Shown: positions 44,886 through 54,919, numbered from the stretch's first letter. The stretch is 64,000 nucleotides of DNA from Chryseobacterium sp. (GCA_018260475.1 JAGLBA010000006.1:1-64000), one strand, 5' to 3'. A program made the numbers and translations. Notes: generated by a model not told the origin, from the letters alone.

Positions 44886-45959
44886 TTATTCGTAATTTTT
44901 AATTGTTGTTAGCAATTCATTTTTAAAATTATAAATTTCTTCTAAAGATGAAAGCAATTTTTTTTCTCCACTGTCTTTTCCATTATGAAAAAGTTCCAAA
45001 TATTTATTTGCAGAATTAAAGTGCAAACGGCAAATCGGTTTCCTGTTATTATCATCTAAAAGTATCCCGAAATAAGACTGCGTGTCACGGAAAGCTATCC
45101 TATTTGCTGGTAATTTTTCTCTTAAGATCGCCTTTATAATTTGAGACCCTTCGATTTCTTCTTCAGTTGTAATAAACTTCGGAACTTCGGAATTTTCATC
45201 AATAGACTCATTTTCTTGTTCCTGCTTTGATGGAATAGTTTCATTAATATTTAAAGCATTTTTAAGTCTAAAATTGATTGAATCATTAATTGAGTTTGAA
45301 AATGCTTTCTTTGTATAATCTTTAAATGTCGCTAGTCGTGAAGCTGTGAGAGTTTTATCAAAAAATCGATTGACCAATAGTCTAACAATTTCATCTGAAG
45401 GTTCTTGAAGTTCTTTTTCAAATTCAACACGGATCGCTTTTATATACTTTAATGCTTCGGCAGAATCTAGTATGCTTTCTAAGTTATACCCATTTTTTGT
45501 GAAATTTTCTAAAATCTTTAAACTAGTTTCTTTTAAATTAGATAAATCCAAAGTAAAAAATGGTTTATCATCCATTATATTTGGCTTTTCCAAATCAGCA
45601 TAAAAATTATAGATGTGTCCGTTTGTTAAAACTCCAAACCTTGATTTTGAAACATGGTAATATCTATGTAATTGCGAGTTATGTGCATTAGGAGATTCTT
45701 TCCAATGTTTGCATTCTATTATCAAAATTGGTTCGCCATTATTTTTAATTACATAATCTACCTTTTCACCTTTTTTAGTTCCAATGTCAGCAATAAATTC
45801 AGGTATAACCTCGGTAGGATTAAAAATATCATAACCTAGAATCTGAATAAATGGCATCACAAAAGCATTCTTCGTGGCCTCCTCAGTATTAATTTGATCT
45901 TTAAGAGCATCTACGCGTTGATGCAATTGCTCTAGTTTGTATTTTAAATCTGCTTCCAT
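44886..45959 (-). CDS. standalone type I restriction HSDR_N-like nuclease protein
   Basis: A 357-residue protein whose first 160 residues match the N-terminal nuclease domain of type I restriction subunits. The PD-(D/E)xK core is D68 (KVDYVIK), E82 and K84 (ILIIECKHW). A coiled coil precedes it (residues 1-30). The C-terminal part (about 270-357) has a small alpha/beta domain (FRDTQSYFGILLDDNNRKPI). No helicase domain, HsdM or HsdS gene is present, so it is not a classical type I system. Such orphans are often annotated as restriction endonuclease. A membrane-protein gene follows after eight bases. Confidence 0.85.
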   Translation of the reverse strand: MEADLKYKLEQLHQRVDALKDQINTEEATKNAFVMPFIQILGYDIFNPTEVIPEFIADIGTKKGEKVDYVIKNNGEPILIIECKHWKESPNAHNSQLHRYYHVSKSRFGVLTNGHIYNFYADLEKPNIMDDKPFFTLDLSNLKETSLKILENFTKNGYNLESILDSAEALKYIKAIRVEFEKELQEPSDEIVRLLVNRFFDKTLTASRLATFKDYTKKAFSNSINDSINFRLKNALNINETIPSKQEQENESIDENSEVPKFITTEEEIEGSQIIKAILREKLPANRIAFRDTQSYFGILLDDNNRKPICRLHFNSANKYLELFHNGKDSGEKKLLSSLEEIYNFKNELLTTIKNYE

Positions 45960-46003
45960 ATTACTGCTTTTTATAAGTGCTAAGTTAATCTTTAAAATTA
46001 AAT

Positions 46004-47992
46004 CTATCCTAAAAGTTCTTCATCTACCAAATTCGGCAGCGTCACTTTTAGGTTTGGTTCCATTTCCATGGCGCGTTTTATGGCAAAGATAGCGCCTTCG
46101 TTTCTTGCCCAACTGCGGCGCGAAATTCCATTGTTCACATCCCAGAATAGCATGGCTTTCAAGCGTCTGTCGGCATCTTCGGAGCCATCCAGAAGCATCC
46201 CGAAACCACCGTTGATCACTTCGCCCCAGCCAACGCCACCGCCGTTGTGGATACTTACCCAAGTGGCACCCCGGAAACTGTCGCCAATCACATTTTGGAT
46301 TGCCATATCCGCCGTGAAACGAGAACCGTCATATATATTGGAAGTCTCACGATACGGGGAATCCGTTCCGGAAACATCGTGGTGATCGCGGCCAAGAACT
46401 ACAGAGCCAATCTCGCCATTGGCGATTGCCTTGTTGAAGGCCTCGGCAATTTTCATACGGCCTTCCGCGTCGGCGTACAAGATTCTCGCTTGCGACCCTA
46501 CCACCAGTCGGTTTTCTTGTGCGCCTTTGATCCATTTGATATTATCTGCCATTTGCTGCTGAATTTCTTCCGGCGAATTTTTCATTAATTCTTCCAAAAT
46601 TTGCGTTGCGATTTCGTCGGTTTTTTGCAAATCTTCCTGTTTTCCACTAGCGCAAACCCAACGGAACGGCCCGAAACCATAATCGAAACACATAGGTCCC
46701 ATAATATCCTGAACATAGGAAGGGTATTTGAACTCCCTGCCCAAAGTTGGATTCGCGGACATCACATCTGCTCCCGCCCGACTTGCTTCAAGTAAAAATG
46801 CATTTCCATAATCGAAAAAATAAGTGCCTTTTTTGGTGTGTTTGTTGATGGCGGCTGCATGTCTGCGAAGGCTTTCGCGCACTTTTTCTTTGAAGAGTTC
46901 TGGTTGTTCCGCCATCATAAGGTTGGATTCCTCGAAGCTTTGTCCGGCTGGATAATAGCCGCCTGCCCAGGGATTATGCAGCGAAGTTTGATCCGAACCG
47001 ATATCTATTTTCAGACCTGCTTGGTCGAATTTTTCCCATACTTCCACCACATTTCCGAGATAAGCGAGGGAGACGGCTTCTCCCTTCTGCTGGGCATCGC
47101 GCACGCGCGCTACGAGTTCATCCAGATTCTCATGGATTTCATCTATCCAATTTTGTTCGTGGCGGATGTTGGTAATTTTTGGATTCACTTCTGCGCAAAC
47201 CGTTACGCACCCGGCGATATTTCCAGCTTTTGGTTGAGCTCCCGACATTCCGCCTAAACCGGAGGTTACAAATAATCCCCCGACCGGACTTTTTTTGATT
47301 TTTCTAAAGGCATTCAAAACGGTGATAGTGGTGCCGTGAACAATTCCCTGTGGTCCAATGTACATATAACTTCCGGCGGTCATCTGGCCATATTGCGATA
47401 CGCCGAGAGCGTTAAATTTCTCCCAATCATCTGGTTTGGAATAATTTGGAATAACCATCCCGTTTGTTACTACTACTCTTGGTGCGTCTTTGTGGCTAGG
47501 GAAAAGTCCCATCGGGTGCCCGGAATACATGACCAAAGTTTGCTCATCCGTCATTTCGGAGAGGTATTGCATAGTCAGAAGATATTGCGCCCAGTTGCTG
47601 AAAACTGCTCCATTTCCGCCATAGGTGATGAGTTCGTGCGGATGTTGTGCTACGGCATAATCCAGGTTGTTTTGAATCATCAGCATAATGGCTTTTGCCT
47701 GCTGGGATTTCCCCGGATACTCCTCTATGGAACGGGCTTTCATCTCGTAATCCGGGCGGAAACGGTACATATAAATTCTACCGTATTTCTGCAATTCTTC
47801 CCGGAATTCTGGAATGAGTTCTGCATGAAATTTCGGATCGAAATAGCGCAAAGCGTTTTTCAGCGCGAGTATTTTTTCTTCGTCCGTGAGGATTTCCTTG
47901 CGTTTCGGGGCGTGGTTTATTTGTGGTTCGTAAGGTTTTATCTGTGGAAGTCTGGTTGGGATTCCTTGTTTTATTTGTTCTTGAAAGGTCAT
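46004..47992 (-). CDS. hutU: urocanate hydratase
   Basis: A 662-residue HutU that converts urocanate to imidazolonepropionate in histidine breakdown, using NAD. Typical segments are ITYGGNGAVFSNWAQYLLTM, TAGSYMYIGPQGIVHGTTIT, GGLFVTSGLGGMSGAQPKAG for NAD binding, and the C-terminal SIHNGGGVGWGEVINGGFGM. It is about 100 residues longer than the E. coli-type enzymes, as in other Bacteroidota. hutH, hutI and hutG are not in the window. The frame is intact. Confidence 0.95.
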   Translation of the reverse strand: MTFQEQIKQGIPTRLPQIKPYEPQINHAPKRKEILTDEEKILALKNALRYFDPKFHAELIPEFREELQKYGRIYMYRFRPDYEMKARSIEEYPGKSQQAKAIMLMIQNNLDYAVAQHPHELITYGGNGAVFSNWAQYLLTMQYLSEMTDEQTLVMYSGHPMGLFPSHKDAPRVVVTNGMVIPNYSKPDDWEKFNALGVSQYGQMTAGSYMYIGPQGIVHGTTITVLNAFRKIKKSPVGGLFVTSGLGGMSGAQPKAGNIAGCVTVCAEVNPKITNIRHEQNWIDEIHENLDELVARVRDAQQKGEAVSLAYLGNVVEVWEKFDQAGLKIDIGSDQTSLHNPWAGGYYPAGQSFEESNLMMAEQPELFKEKVRESLRRHAAAINKHTKKGTYFFDYGNAFLLEASRAGADVMSANPTLGREFKYPSYVQDIMGPMCFDYGFGPFRWVCASGKQEDLQKTDEIATQILEELMKNSPEEIQQQMADNIKWIKGAQENRLVVGSQARILYADAEGRMKIAEAFNKAIANGEIGSVVLGRDHHDVSGTDSPYRETSNIYDGSRFTADMAIQNVIGDSFRGATWVSIHNGGGVGWGEVINGGFGMLLDGSEDADRRLKAMLFWDVNNGISRRSWARNEGAIFAIKRAMEMEPNLKVTLPNLVDEELLG

Positions 47993-48074
47993 AATTTTTA
48001 TGTGAATTTTAATGTAAATACTGGCTTAAAGGTATTGAAAAAGCTGTATATAAGCAAGTTTTGTGAATTTCTCT

Positions 48075-48199
48075 GGCAGCGAATCCCGCGCGCCCCGGAT
48101 AGGAGCGGCATCCTTTTTCGGGGGCGGAGCGGCGCCGACCGAAGGGAGGCGGCGAAATGCACCCGAAAAAGATACAGCGGATAGCCGGAAATGGCGCTC
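48075..48199 (+). repeat. dispersed palindromic repeat, copy A
   Basis: It begins CGAATCCCGCGCGCCCCGGA and ends TAGCCGGAAATGGCGC, like copy B. The inner inverted arms are CTTTTTCGGG and CCCGAAAAAG, flanked by AGCGGCATC and GATACAGCGG. It lies between hutU and the M13 peptidase gene, both on the minus strand. Confidence 0.8.
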
Positions 48200-48289
48200 A
48201 AATCATCCGAAAAACCCTTAGCAAAGGGATTTCTGGGCCGCAAAAAAATCCCGACGATTGCCGGGATAAGGTTGCTTATATTGGGTGGA

Positions 48290-50374
48290 TTACCAAATTT
48301 TTATTCTCTCTTCGGGTGCCTTGTAGAGTTTGTCGCCCGGTTTCACATCGAACGCTTTATAGAAGGCATCGGTGTTCACAAGCGGCCCGAATGCGCGGTA
48401 GAGCCCCGGGGAGTGCGGATCCGTCTTCACTTGGTTGAGTTGGGATTTTTCTGAAGCCAAAGTTCTCCAAACGGTCGCCCAGCTTAGGAAAAAGCGCTGA
48501 TCCTGCGTGTAACCGCTGATGGTCCCTGGGTTTCCATTATCTTTTAGGTACATTTGAAGTGCGTCGTAAGCGATATTTACGCCACCAAGGTCGGCGATAT
48601 TTTCGCCATTGGTAAAGGTTCCGTTTACGAAAGTTCCTTTTACGGGTTCGTACCTATCATACTGAGCAGCAAGGGATTTCGTGGCTTTCTCGAAATTGGC
48701 TTTGTCTTCTTTGGTCCACCAATCTACGAGGTTCCCATTGGCATCGAACTGTGCACCGGAATCATCAAATCCGTGGGTGATTTCGTGGCCAATCACGGCA
48801 CCTATTCCCCCAAAATTCACTGCCGGATCGGCATCGGGATTGAAAAACGGCGGTTGAAGAATGGCTGCCGGGAACACAATCTCGTTGTTTTGCGGGTTGT
48901 AATAGGCGTTCACGGTTTGCGGCGTCATGCCCCACTCTGTTCTGTCCACGGGTTTACCAATTTTTGCCAAATCGCGCTGGTATTGCCAAGCGGCAACATT
49001 CTGAAGGTTGTTATAGATGGTACCGCCCTGATTGGCCGGGGTGATCGAAAGTTTGGAATAATCCTTCCAAGTATCCGGATAGGCGACTTTCACCATTAGT
49101 TTATTCAATTTTTCTGTTGCTTTTTCCTTCGTTGCCGGGGACATCCATTGCAAATTCTGAATGTGCATTCCGAAGCTTTTCTTCAGATAATCAATGAGTT
49201 CCACCATCTGGGTTTTGGCAGACGGCGAGAAATATTTATCGACATACAGTTTCCCAAACGCCTCGCCCAAAACGCCATTGATGAGTTCATAACCTCGTTT
49301 GTTTTGCGCGCGCTGCTCCTGCTGTCCACGAAGATATTTGCCATAGAATTCAAACTTCTTGGCATCCAAATCCGAAGTAAGGTAGGATGCGTTGCCCGAG
49401 AGCAAGTGGAATTTCATATAATCCTTGATCACAGGAAGGTTTTTCGCCGTCAGGAATTTATCTAAATTTTTATAATAATTTAGTTCGCCGATGATTACGC
49501 GGTCGGTTTTCACACCCACTTTTTCAAGATAGGCAGGCAAATTTACTGACTTTACCATTTTTCTCAATTCCGGCATTGTTTGCGGGTTGTATTGCAGCGT
49601 AGAATTGCGGATTTGCTCATTGGTAAGGAGCGTTTGCGCCATTGTTTTTTCAAAATTCACAATGTTTTCCGCTACTGCCGTGGCATTGTTATAGCCCAAA
49701 GTGCCAAGCATGGTAGCGACATATTTGGTATATTCCTGGATGGCTTCGGTGTTTTTAGCGTCTTTTTTCTGATAATAATCTCTACCCAAACCGAATGCTG
49801 CATCGCCAAGATAAACGGCATTCATGGAAGAGTTTTTCATATCTGAATCTACACTCCAACTATAAAACGGATTATCGCCCTGCGGCGTGGCAGCGATTAG
49901 ATAATTCTCTAAATCGGTAATGGAATTAATAGCGTCAATCTTTGCCAGATCGGTCTTAATTGGAGAAATTCCATCTGCATTTCTCTTAGACACATCCATA
50001 TAAGTCGCGTAAAGATCTTGGATCTTGCGACCTTCGGTTCCTTCTGCAAACTTATCGTTTAGCAAGGAATTAAGTATTTTCATGGAATTATTATCGGTGT
50101 TTTCACGAAGGATATTGAAACTGCCCCAAGACGATTTATCTGCCGGGATCTTTGCAGTTTTCATCCATCCGCCATTCACATAATTATAAAAATCATCCTG
50201 AGGGCGCACTGAAGTTTCCATGGCTGTAAGGTCTAGCCCTTTCTCTTCTACTACCTGAGCCTGCTGCTGAACCGTAGTCTCCGTAGTCGTAGTAGCGGTT
50301 TTCTGCTGTGTTCCGCAGGAATTGATCGCCACGATTCCCGCCAATGCGAGAATGCTGATAATGAGTTTTTTCAT
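48290..50374 (-). CDS. M13-family metallopeptidase (PepO/neprilysin-like) lipoprotein
   Basis: A 694-residue zinc peptidase. A lipoprotein signal ends at AINSC. The N-terminal M13 domain spans about 50-430 (DFYNYVNGGWMKTAKIP). The catalytic domain has the zinc motif GHEITHGFDD near residue 528, the downstream ENIADLGG glutamate motif, and a C-terminal FYKAFDVKPGDKLYKAPEER. Like PepO, it cleaves peptides, probably in the periplasm or at the surface. It fits the amino-acid-based metabolism suggested by sdaA and hutU. Confidence 0.95.
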   Translation of the reverse strand: MKKLIISILALAGIVAINSCGTQQKTATTTTETTVQQQAQVVEEKGLDLTAMETSVRPQDDFYNYVNGGWMKTAKIPADKSSWGSFNILRENTDNNSMKILNSLLNDKFAEGTEGRKIQDLYATYMDVSKRNADGISPIKTDLAKIDAINSITDLENYLIAATPQGDNPFYSWSVDSDMKNSSMNAVYLGDAAFGLGRDYYQKKDAKNTEAIQEYTKYVATMLGTLGYNNATAVAENIVNFEKTMAQTLLTNEQIRNSTLQYNPQTMPELRKMVKSVNLPAYLEKVGVKTDRVIIGELNYYKNLDKFLTAKNLPVIKDYMKFHLLSGNASYLTSDLDAKKFEFYGKYLRGQQEQRAQNKRGYELINGVLGEAFGKLYVDKYFSPSAKTQMVELIDYLKKSFGMHIQNLQWMSPATKEKATEKLNKLMVKVAYPDTWKDYSKLSITPANQGGTIYNNLQNVAAWQYQRDLAKIGKPVDRTEWGMTPQTVNAYYNPQNNEIVFPAAILQPPFFNPDADPAVNFGGIGAVIGHEITHGFDDSGAQFDANGNLVDWWTKEDKANFEKATKSLAAQYDRYEPVKGTFVNGTFTNGENIADLGGVNIAYDALQMYLKDNGNPGTISGYTQDQRFFLSWATVWRTLASEKSQLNQVKTDPHSPGLYRAFGPLVNTDAFYKAFDVKPGDKLYKAPEERIKIW

Positions 50375-50425
50375 TTTAAAAAAAAATTTATTTAATGTAT
50401 AAAATTAAGAAAATTTGAGTTTATA

Positions 50426-50770
50426 TTAATTAAAATTAATATAAAAACTGTCAGAATTTTTCACGCCGTCCAAAATATCCTGGAAATTGGTTTCGCCAGG
50501 ATGCGGCATATTGGCATTGTAGATATTGCCATTTGGATCCAGCATGATGAACCGTGGAATCGCTTTTACAACAAGGATACTCAATGCACCCTTGTTGGCG
50601 ATCCACCATTGTTGCGAATGAGATTCTTCATTTTTGATACCAAGTTTTCATATATTTTTATCCTCATCCACACTCGCTGATAAGAAAACGATGTTGCCAT
50701 ATCGTTCATGGTTTTTCGCATTTGGGTAAGCGTCGGTTTTATCCTACTTGGAGCCAAAATCAGGTCGTCA
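50426..50770 (-). pseudogene. TlpA/AhpC-TSA thioredoxin-fold gene, decayed
   Basis: Two in-frame-related pieces remain. The C-terminal half reads VFLSASVDEDKNI, then a TGA, then QQWWIANKGALSILVVKAIP and RFIMLDPNGNIYNANMPHPG, ending at TAA (50426). This matches the end of TlpA-like thiol oxidoreductases. The upstream part (LILAPSRIKPTLTQMRKTMN) sits where the WCxxC active site would be but lacks both cysteines and is one frame off. There is no start or signal peptide. It is a clear relic. Confidence 0.75.
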
Positions 50771-50946
50771 AAAAGCCTTATGACGGGTTGAAATCGGGAA
50801 TTACAACAATAGGATCCCACCGTGAAGGTGTCAAGTATCTTCAACAGAAAGGGGTCTTTCAGATGAGGAGCTCGTAGTAAATCACCACGATTTCACGCTT
50901 GATCAACCTCACTTTTTCTTTTAAATACTTAATGAAATTAATCGCC

Positions 50947-52194
50947 TTAATGCTTTACCAGAACTTCTACCAAAGACTGAATGGCCTTCATGGAAACAAA
51001 ATTCATGAAATCCTTGCGCTCCAAATGCGGCAAAAACAAGCGCGTGGTTTTCTCAAAATCGGCAATGCGTACGGAATAAAAGACCTCACCTACTTTGTTA
51101 TCAAAAGTATCCTTGCCCGGTCCCGCTACCCCCGTGGTGGAAATGGCAATATCAGTCTTGAAAAGCTTCTGGCATCCCGCCGACATCTCTCGGGCGACTT
51201 CTTCGGATACGGGCGTTTTTTGTGCAATCGTTTTTTCAGAAACGCCTAAAATTTCAATTTTTTTGTGGTAATCATAAGCCGTAATCCCGCCGCTAAAATA
51301 AGCCGAACTACCGGACACCGAAGTAATCAACCGGGAAAGTTCGCCGCCGGTGCAACTTTCAGCCACAGAAATCGTAAGGTTTTTCTTTAACAAAATATCG
51401 TGCAAAATATCTTCTATACTTTCACCACTTTCCGAAATAATACGATCCCCAATGAGCGGACGAATTTTGGAAACTTCTGCGTCCAGTTGGTTGTTTAGTG
51501 CAACTTCATCCACGCCTGTGGCAGTGAGTTTGAGCTTCACGCGGTTGGCAATCGGGAGATAGGAAAGTGTTATGTTTTCCGGTAGCGCCAATTCCCAGTT
51601 TTCCAACGCTTCGGAAAGTTGGCTTTCAGGAAAATCGACTACCGAAATAAACCTTGAAATCAAATAACGGGAAGAAAACTGCTCCTTTAAATAGGGTATA
51701 ATTTGGTTTTTAATCAAAGGCTTTACTTCGTAAGGAACGCCGGGAAGGCATATTGCCGTCTTACCATTTTTCTTCATCATTATTCCAGGTGCCGTACCAT
51801 TTTGATTTTTAAATACATGCGCCGAAGAGGGCACCTCGGCTTGTGGGCGATTGAGTTCCAACAAATGCGCACGCTGTCTTTTCTCCAAAAGCGTTCTCAA
51901 GTGTTTGAAAGTTTCGGGATCCAAAACCATTTTATCCTCAAAATATTCAGCGAAAGCCTTCTTGGTTTTATCGTCTTTGGTAGGCCCCAATCCGCCAGTC
52001 GTAATTACCAAATCTATATCAGCAAAGGCGTTTGCAAGGTTTTGTTTAATGGTTTCAACCTCATCAGAAATTGTGATGATTTTAGCGACCTGTATTCCTA
52101 TGTTTTTAAGTTGCGCAGCAATGAAGTTGGAATTGGTATCGACAGTGGTTCCGGAAAGAATTTCATCGCCAATGGTTATAAGTACGGCTTTCAT
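50947..52194 (-). CDS. cinA: CinA family protein (competence/damage-inducible)
   Basis: A 415-residue two-domain CinA. Residues about 1-170 are the MoCF-like/NMN-pyrophosphatase domain (TIGDEILSGTTVDTNSNFIA, TTGGLGPTKDDKTKKAFAEY). Residues about 255-415 are the C-terminal nicotinamide-nucleotide amidase domain (SVAESCTGGELSRLITSVSG, AISTTGVAGPGKDTFDNKVG). It repairs or recycles pyridine nucleotides. Full length and intact. lipA is divergent on the other side of a 154-bp gap. Confidence 0.94.
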   Translation of the reverse strand: MKAVLITIGDEILSGTTVDTNSNFIAAQLKNIGIQVAKIITISDEVETIKQNLANAFADIDLVITTGGLGPTKDDKTKKAFAEYFEDKMVLDPETFKHLRTLLEKRQRAHLLELNRPQAEVPSSAHVFKNQNGTAPGIMMKKNGKTAICLPGVPYEVKPLIKNQIIPYLKEQFSSRYLISRFISVVDFPESQLSEALENWELALPENITLSYLPIANRVKLKLTATGVDEVALNNQLDAEVSKIRPLIGDRIISESGESIEDILHDILLKKNLTISVAESCTGGELSRLITSVSGSSAYFSGGITAYDYHKKIEILGVSEKTIAQKTPVSEEVAREMSAGCQKLFKTDIAISTTGVAGPGKDTFDNKVGEVFYSVRIADFEKTTRLFLPHLERKDFMNFVSMKAIQSLVEVLVKH

Positions 52195-52324
52195 TTAAAT
52201 AAAATTTAGCTCAAATTTCGGATTTTTAAAGTTAAGTTCAACAAAAAAAATTCGCAACTTGTTCTTATTCTCATTCTGAACCTCAACCTTATTATCAACC
52301 TCATTTTTTTACCTATTTTTTTCT

Positions 52325-52332
52325 TAAATTTG
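52325..52332 (+). promoter_or_regulatory. -7 box for lipA
   Basis: TAAATTTG matches TAnnTTTG, 16 bp before the ATG, giving a leader of about ten bases. Confidence 0.6.
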
Positions 52333-52348
52333 AGTTTTAAAATTGAAA

Positions 52349-53212
52349 ATGGAACTGACACAAGATACGACAGTACAAAAACCAAAATGGATCCGCGTGA
52401 AACTGCCGACCGGCAAAAACTACCGCGAACTCCGGACCTTGGTAGATAAATATAAACTGAACACCATTTGCCAAAGCGGAAGTTGCCCGAATATGGGCGA
52501 ATGCTGGGGCGAGGGCACCGCTACCTTCATGATTTTGGGAAATATCTGCACGCGAAGTTGCGGTTTTTGCGGCGTAAAAACTGGAAAGCCGATGGATGTG
52601 AACTGGGACGAACCTGAAAAAGTGGCGCGCTCCATAAAATTGATGAAAATAAAGCACGCCGTCCTTACCTCCGTGGATCGGGATGATTTGAAAGATATGG
52701 GATCTATACTTTGGGCAGAAACCGTGAATGCCGTACGCCGGATCTCACCCGGAACAACCATGGAAACACTGATTCCGGATTTCCAAGGCATCTACAAACA
52801 CATCGACCGATTGGTAGAAGTGGCGCCGGAAGTGATTTCCCACAACATGGAAACTGTGAAAAGACTGACCCGCGAGGTGCGTATACAGGCGAAATATGAA
52901 AGATCGCTGGATGTGCTACGCTATTTGAAAGAAGCGGGACAAAACCGCACTAAAACCGGCGTAATGCTGGGATTGGGCGAAGAAAAAGCCGAAGTTTTCC
53001 AAACGATTGAAGATATTCGGAATGCCAATGTAGATGTCATCACTTTAGGACAATACCTTCAACCTACAAAAAAACATTTGCCTGTCAAAAAATTTATCAC
53101 CCCGGAAGAGTTCGATGAATACGGTGCTTTTGCACGCAGTCTTGGCTTCCGTCATGTAGAAAGTTCGCCGCTGGTGCGGAGCTCTTACCACGCAGAAAAG
53201 CATATACATTAA
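52349..53212 (+). CDS. lipA: lipoyl synthase
   Basis: A 287-residue radical-SAM enzyme that inserts two sulphurs into octanoyl groups to make lipoate for 2-oxoacid dehydrogenases. The auxiliary cluster cysteines are C41, C46 and C52 (CQSGSCPNMGECW). The SAM cluster cysteines are C67, C71 and C74 (ICTRSCGFCGV). The C-terminal RSSYHAE motif with the conserved Ser is present. The ATG at 52349 is preferred over the upstream in-frame TTG, because the promoter box leaves little room. Confidence 0.97.
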   Translation: MELTQDTTVQKPKWIRVKLPTGKNYRELRTLVDKYKLNTICQSGSCPNMGECWGEGTATFMILGNICTRSCGFCGVKTGKPMDVNWDEPEKVARSIKLMKIKHAVLTSVDRDDLKDMGSILWAETVNAVRRISPGTTMETLIPDFQGIYKHIDRLVEVAPEVISHNMETVKRLTREVRIQAKYERSLDVLRYLKEAGQNRTKTGVMLGLGEEKAEVFQTIEDIRNANVDVITLGQYLQPTKKHLPVKKFITPEEFDEYGAFARSLGFRHVESSPLVRSSYHAEKHIH

Positions 53213-53217
53213 TATAG

Positions 53218-53246
53218 AAAAGCCATCCAATTTAGGACGGCTTTTT
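53218..53246. terminator. bidirectional terminator between lipA and rng
   Basis: AAAAGCCaTCC pairs with GGAcGGCTTTT around a short loop between convergent genes. Confidence 0.82.
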
Positions 53247-53265
53247 AGTTTTGGTTTTGTGGCGG

Positions 53266-54819
53266 TTAATTAGAATAGCCTGCGACTTCTTGCTTTTTGG
53301 AATTGTAAAGTCGATACTCCAAATATTTGAAAGAATCCCTTGGGATGATGGTCAGCCACTTTTTGTAGCGGAGGAACCACTTCATCTGTATACTATTGAT
53401 GCCCTTCGTGAGATACGCCTCTACAAATGGGTGTACATGCAGGTATAGTTTGCCTTTTTCAGATTGAATAAGGTTTCGGATGGTTTCTTCCATCTTTTCC
53501 ACTACTACGATCGGCGCCATGATCTCGCCATCGCCGTTAGGATTTTCCTCCTTTGTTTCTATTTGTTTTTCTGGGCGGGTGCGCTGCCTTGTGATTTGAA
53601 TTAGACCAAATTTACTTGGCGGGAGGATCTTGTGGCGTGCTTTGTCGCGGCTCATCTCCTCTTTCAGCAGTTCGTAGAGTTCGCGGCGGTGCTCAGGATT
53701 TTGCATATCTATGAAATCCACCACGATGATGCCTCCCATATCACGCAAACGCAGTTGGCGTGCGATTTCCGTAGCCGCCATTTTATTCACGGTGAGTGCG
53801 TGCATTTTATTGGTGCCAGCCGAGATATTGGAACCTGAATTCACATCTATAACATGCAGAGCTTCAGTATGTTCTATCACAAGATAAGCTCCTTTGGAAC
53901 TTGCGATGTTCACATGCTTCCCGAAACTCTGTTTCATTTGCTTTTCTACATTATAGTATTCCAGCAGCGGGATGTGGGAATCGTAAAACTGAACGATATT
54001 CTTGCGTTCCGGGGCGATGACTTCCAGATATTCCTGCATTCCGCGCACCATCTTCTCATCGTCACAAATGATGGAAACGAAGTCTTGGTTGAAGTTATCG
54101 CGGAGGATAGCGGAGGCTTTATCGTCTTCGCTAAGGACTTTGGACGGTACTTTTTGTTTTTTAATATTGTTAAAGACATCTTCCCATTTCTCTATGAGCT
54201 GGTTCATGTCGTTGTGAAGTTCCGCTACCTTTTTCCCCTCTGCCACAGTACGGATGATCACGCCAAATCCTTCCGGCTTTATACTTTCTACCAGTGTTTT
54301 CAAGCGAAGCTTTTCTTCCGTATTTCCGATTTTTTTTGAGGTTGAAACCTTGTCATCGAAAGGAATTAAAACCAAAAAGCGACCGGTGAGGGAAATCTGC
54401 GTAGAAATCCGGGGACCCTTGGTAGAAATAGGTTCTTTGGTAATTTGAAGAAGCACCACATCATCTTTAGCAATGATTTTATCAATCATTCCATTTTTAT
54501 TTATTTCTGGCTGGACTTCAAAGTTTTTCAAGCTCCCATTCTGCTGTTTTTTCGCAAAGGTATCCTTGGTAAATTTCTTATAACTCAAAAAATCGGGACC
54601 CAAATCCTGATAGTGGAGGAAGGCATCCTTATCGTGCCCGATGCTCACAAATGCGGCGTTCAGGGTGGGCGCCAGCTTCTTTACTTTTCCTAAAAACAAA
54701 TCACCAACGACGTAATCGCTCTTCGCTTCCTCGCTATGGAGTTCGAAAAGTCGCCCGTCTTCGAGCAGTGCGAGCGTGGTTTGCTCACCTTCATGGGAAA
54801 TAATCAGTTCTTTCTTCAT
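53266..54819 (-). CDS. rng: ribonuclease G (RNase E/G family)
   Basis: A 517-residue endoribonuclease for rRNA and mRNA processing. The S1 domain is near residues 38-125 (VGDLFLGKVKKLAPTLNAAF). The catalytic DNase I-like part has EHTEALHVIDVNSGSNIS and GGIIVVDFIDMQNPEHRREL with the metal-binding aspartates. The FGLIQITRQRTRP segment is conserved. The chain is RNase G-like, without the long C-terminal scaffold of RNase E. A small basic protein gene and HU lie upstream on the same strand. Confidence 0.95.
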   Translation of the reverse strand: MKKELIISHEGEQTTLALLEDGRLFELHSEEAKSDYVVGDLFLGKVKKLAPTLNAAFVSIGHDKDAFLHYQDLGPDFLSYKKFTKDTFAKKQQNGSLKNFEVQPEINKNGMIDKIIAKDDVVLLQITKEPISTKGPRISTQISLTGRFLVLIPFDDKVSTSKKIGNTEEKLRLKTLVESIKPEGFGVIIRTVAEGKKVAELHNDMNQLIEKWEDVFNNIKKQKVPSKVLSEDDKASAILRDNFNQDFVSIICDDEKMVRGMQEYLEVIAPERKNIVQFYDSHIPLLEYYNVEKQMKQSFGKHVNIASSKGAYLVIEHTEALHVIDVNSGSNISAGTNKMHALTVNKMAATEIARQLRLRDMGGIIVVDFIDMQNPEHRRELYELLKEEMSRDKARHKILPPSKFGLIQITRQRTRPEKQIETKEENPNGDGEIMAPIVVVEKMEETIRNLIQSEKGKLYLHVHPFVEAYLTKGINSIQMKWFLRYKKWLTIIPRDSFKYLEYRLYNSKKQEVAGYSN

Positions 54820-54849
54820 GCTCAGGGGTTTAATGATTTAGGTTTAAAA

Positions 54850-54857
54850 CAAAAATA
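54850..54857 (-). promoter_or_regulatory. -7 box for rng
   Basis: TATTTTTG matches TAnnTTTG, 30 bp before the rng start. Confidence 0.55.
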
Positions 54858-54919
54858 TAGTCAATGAATTTTTGCCGTAGCGGTTCATCAACTATATTAT
54901 ATTTATAGGGTCAGAAAAA

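Noticed and set aside
46068..48184. Several long plus-strand open frames opposite hutU
   Set aside because: They mirror the intact hutU reading frame, as expected from its codon use, and have no domains.
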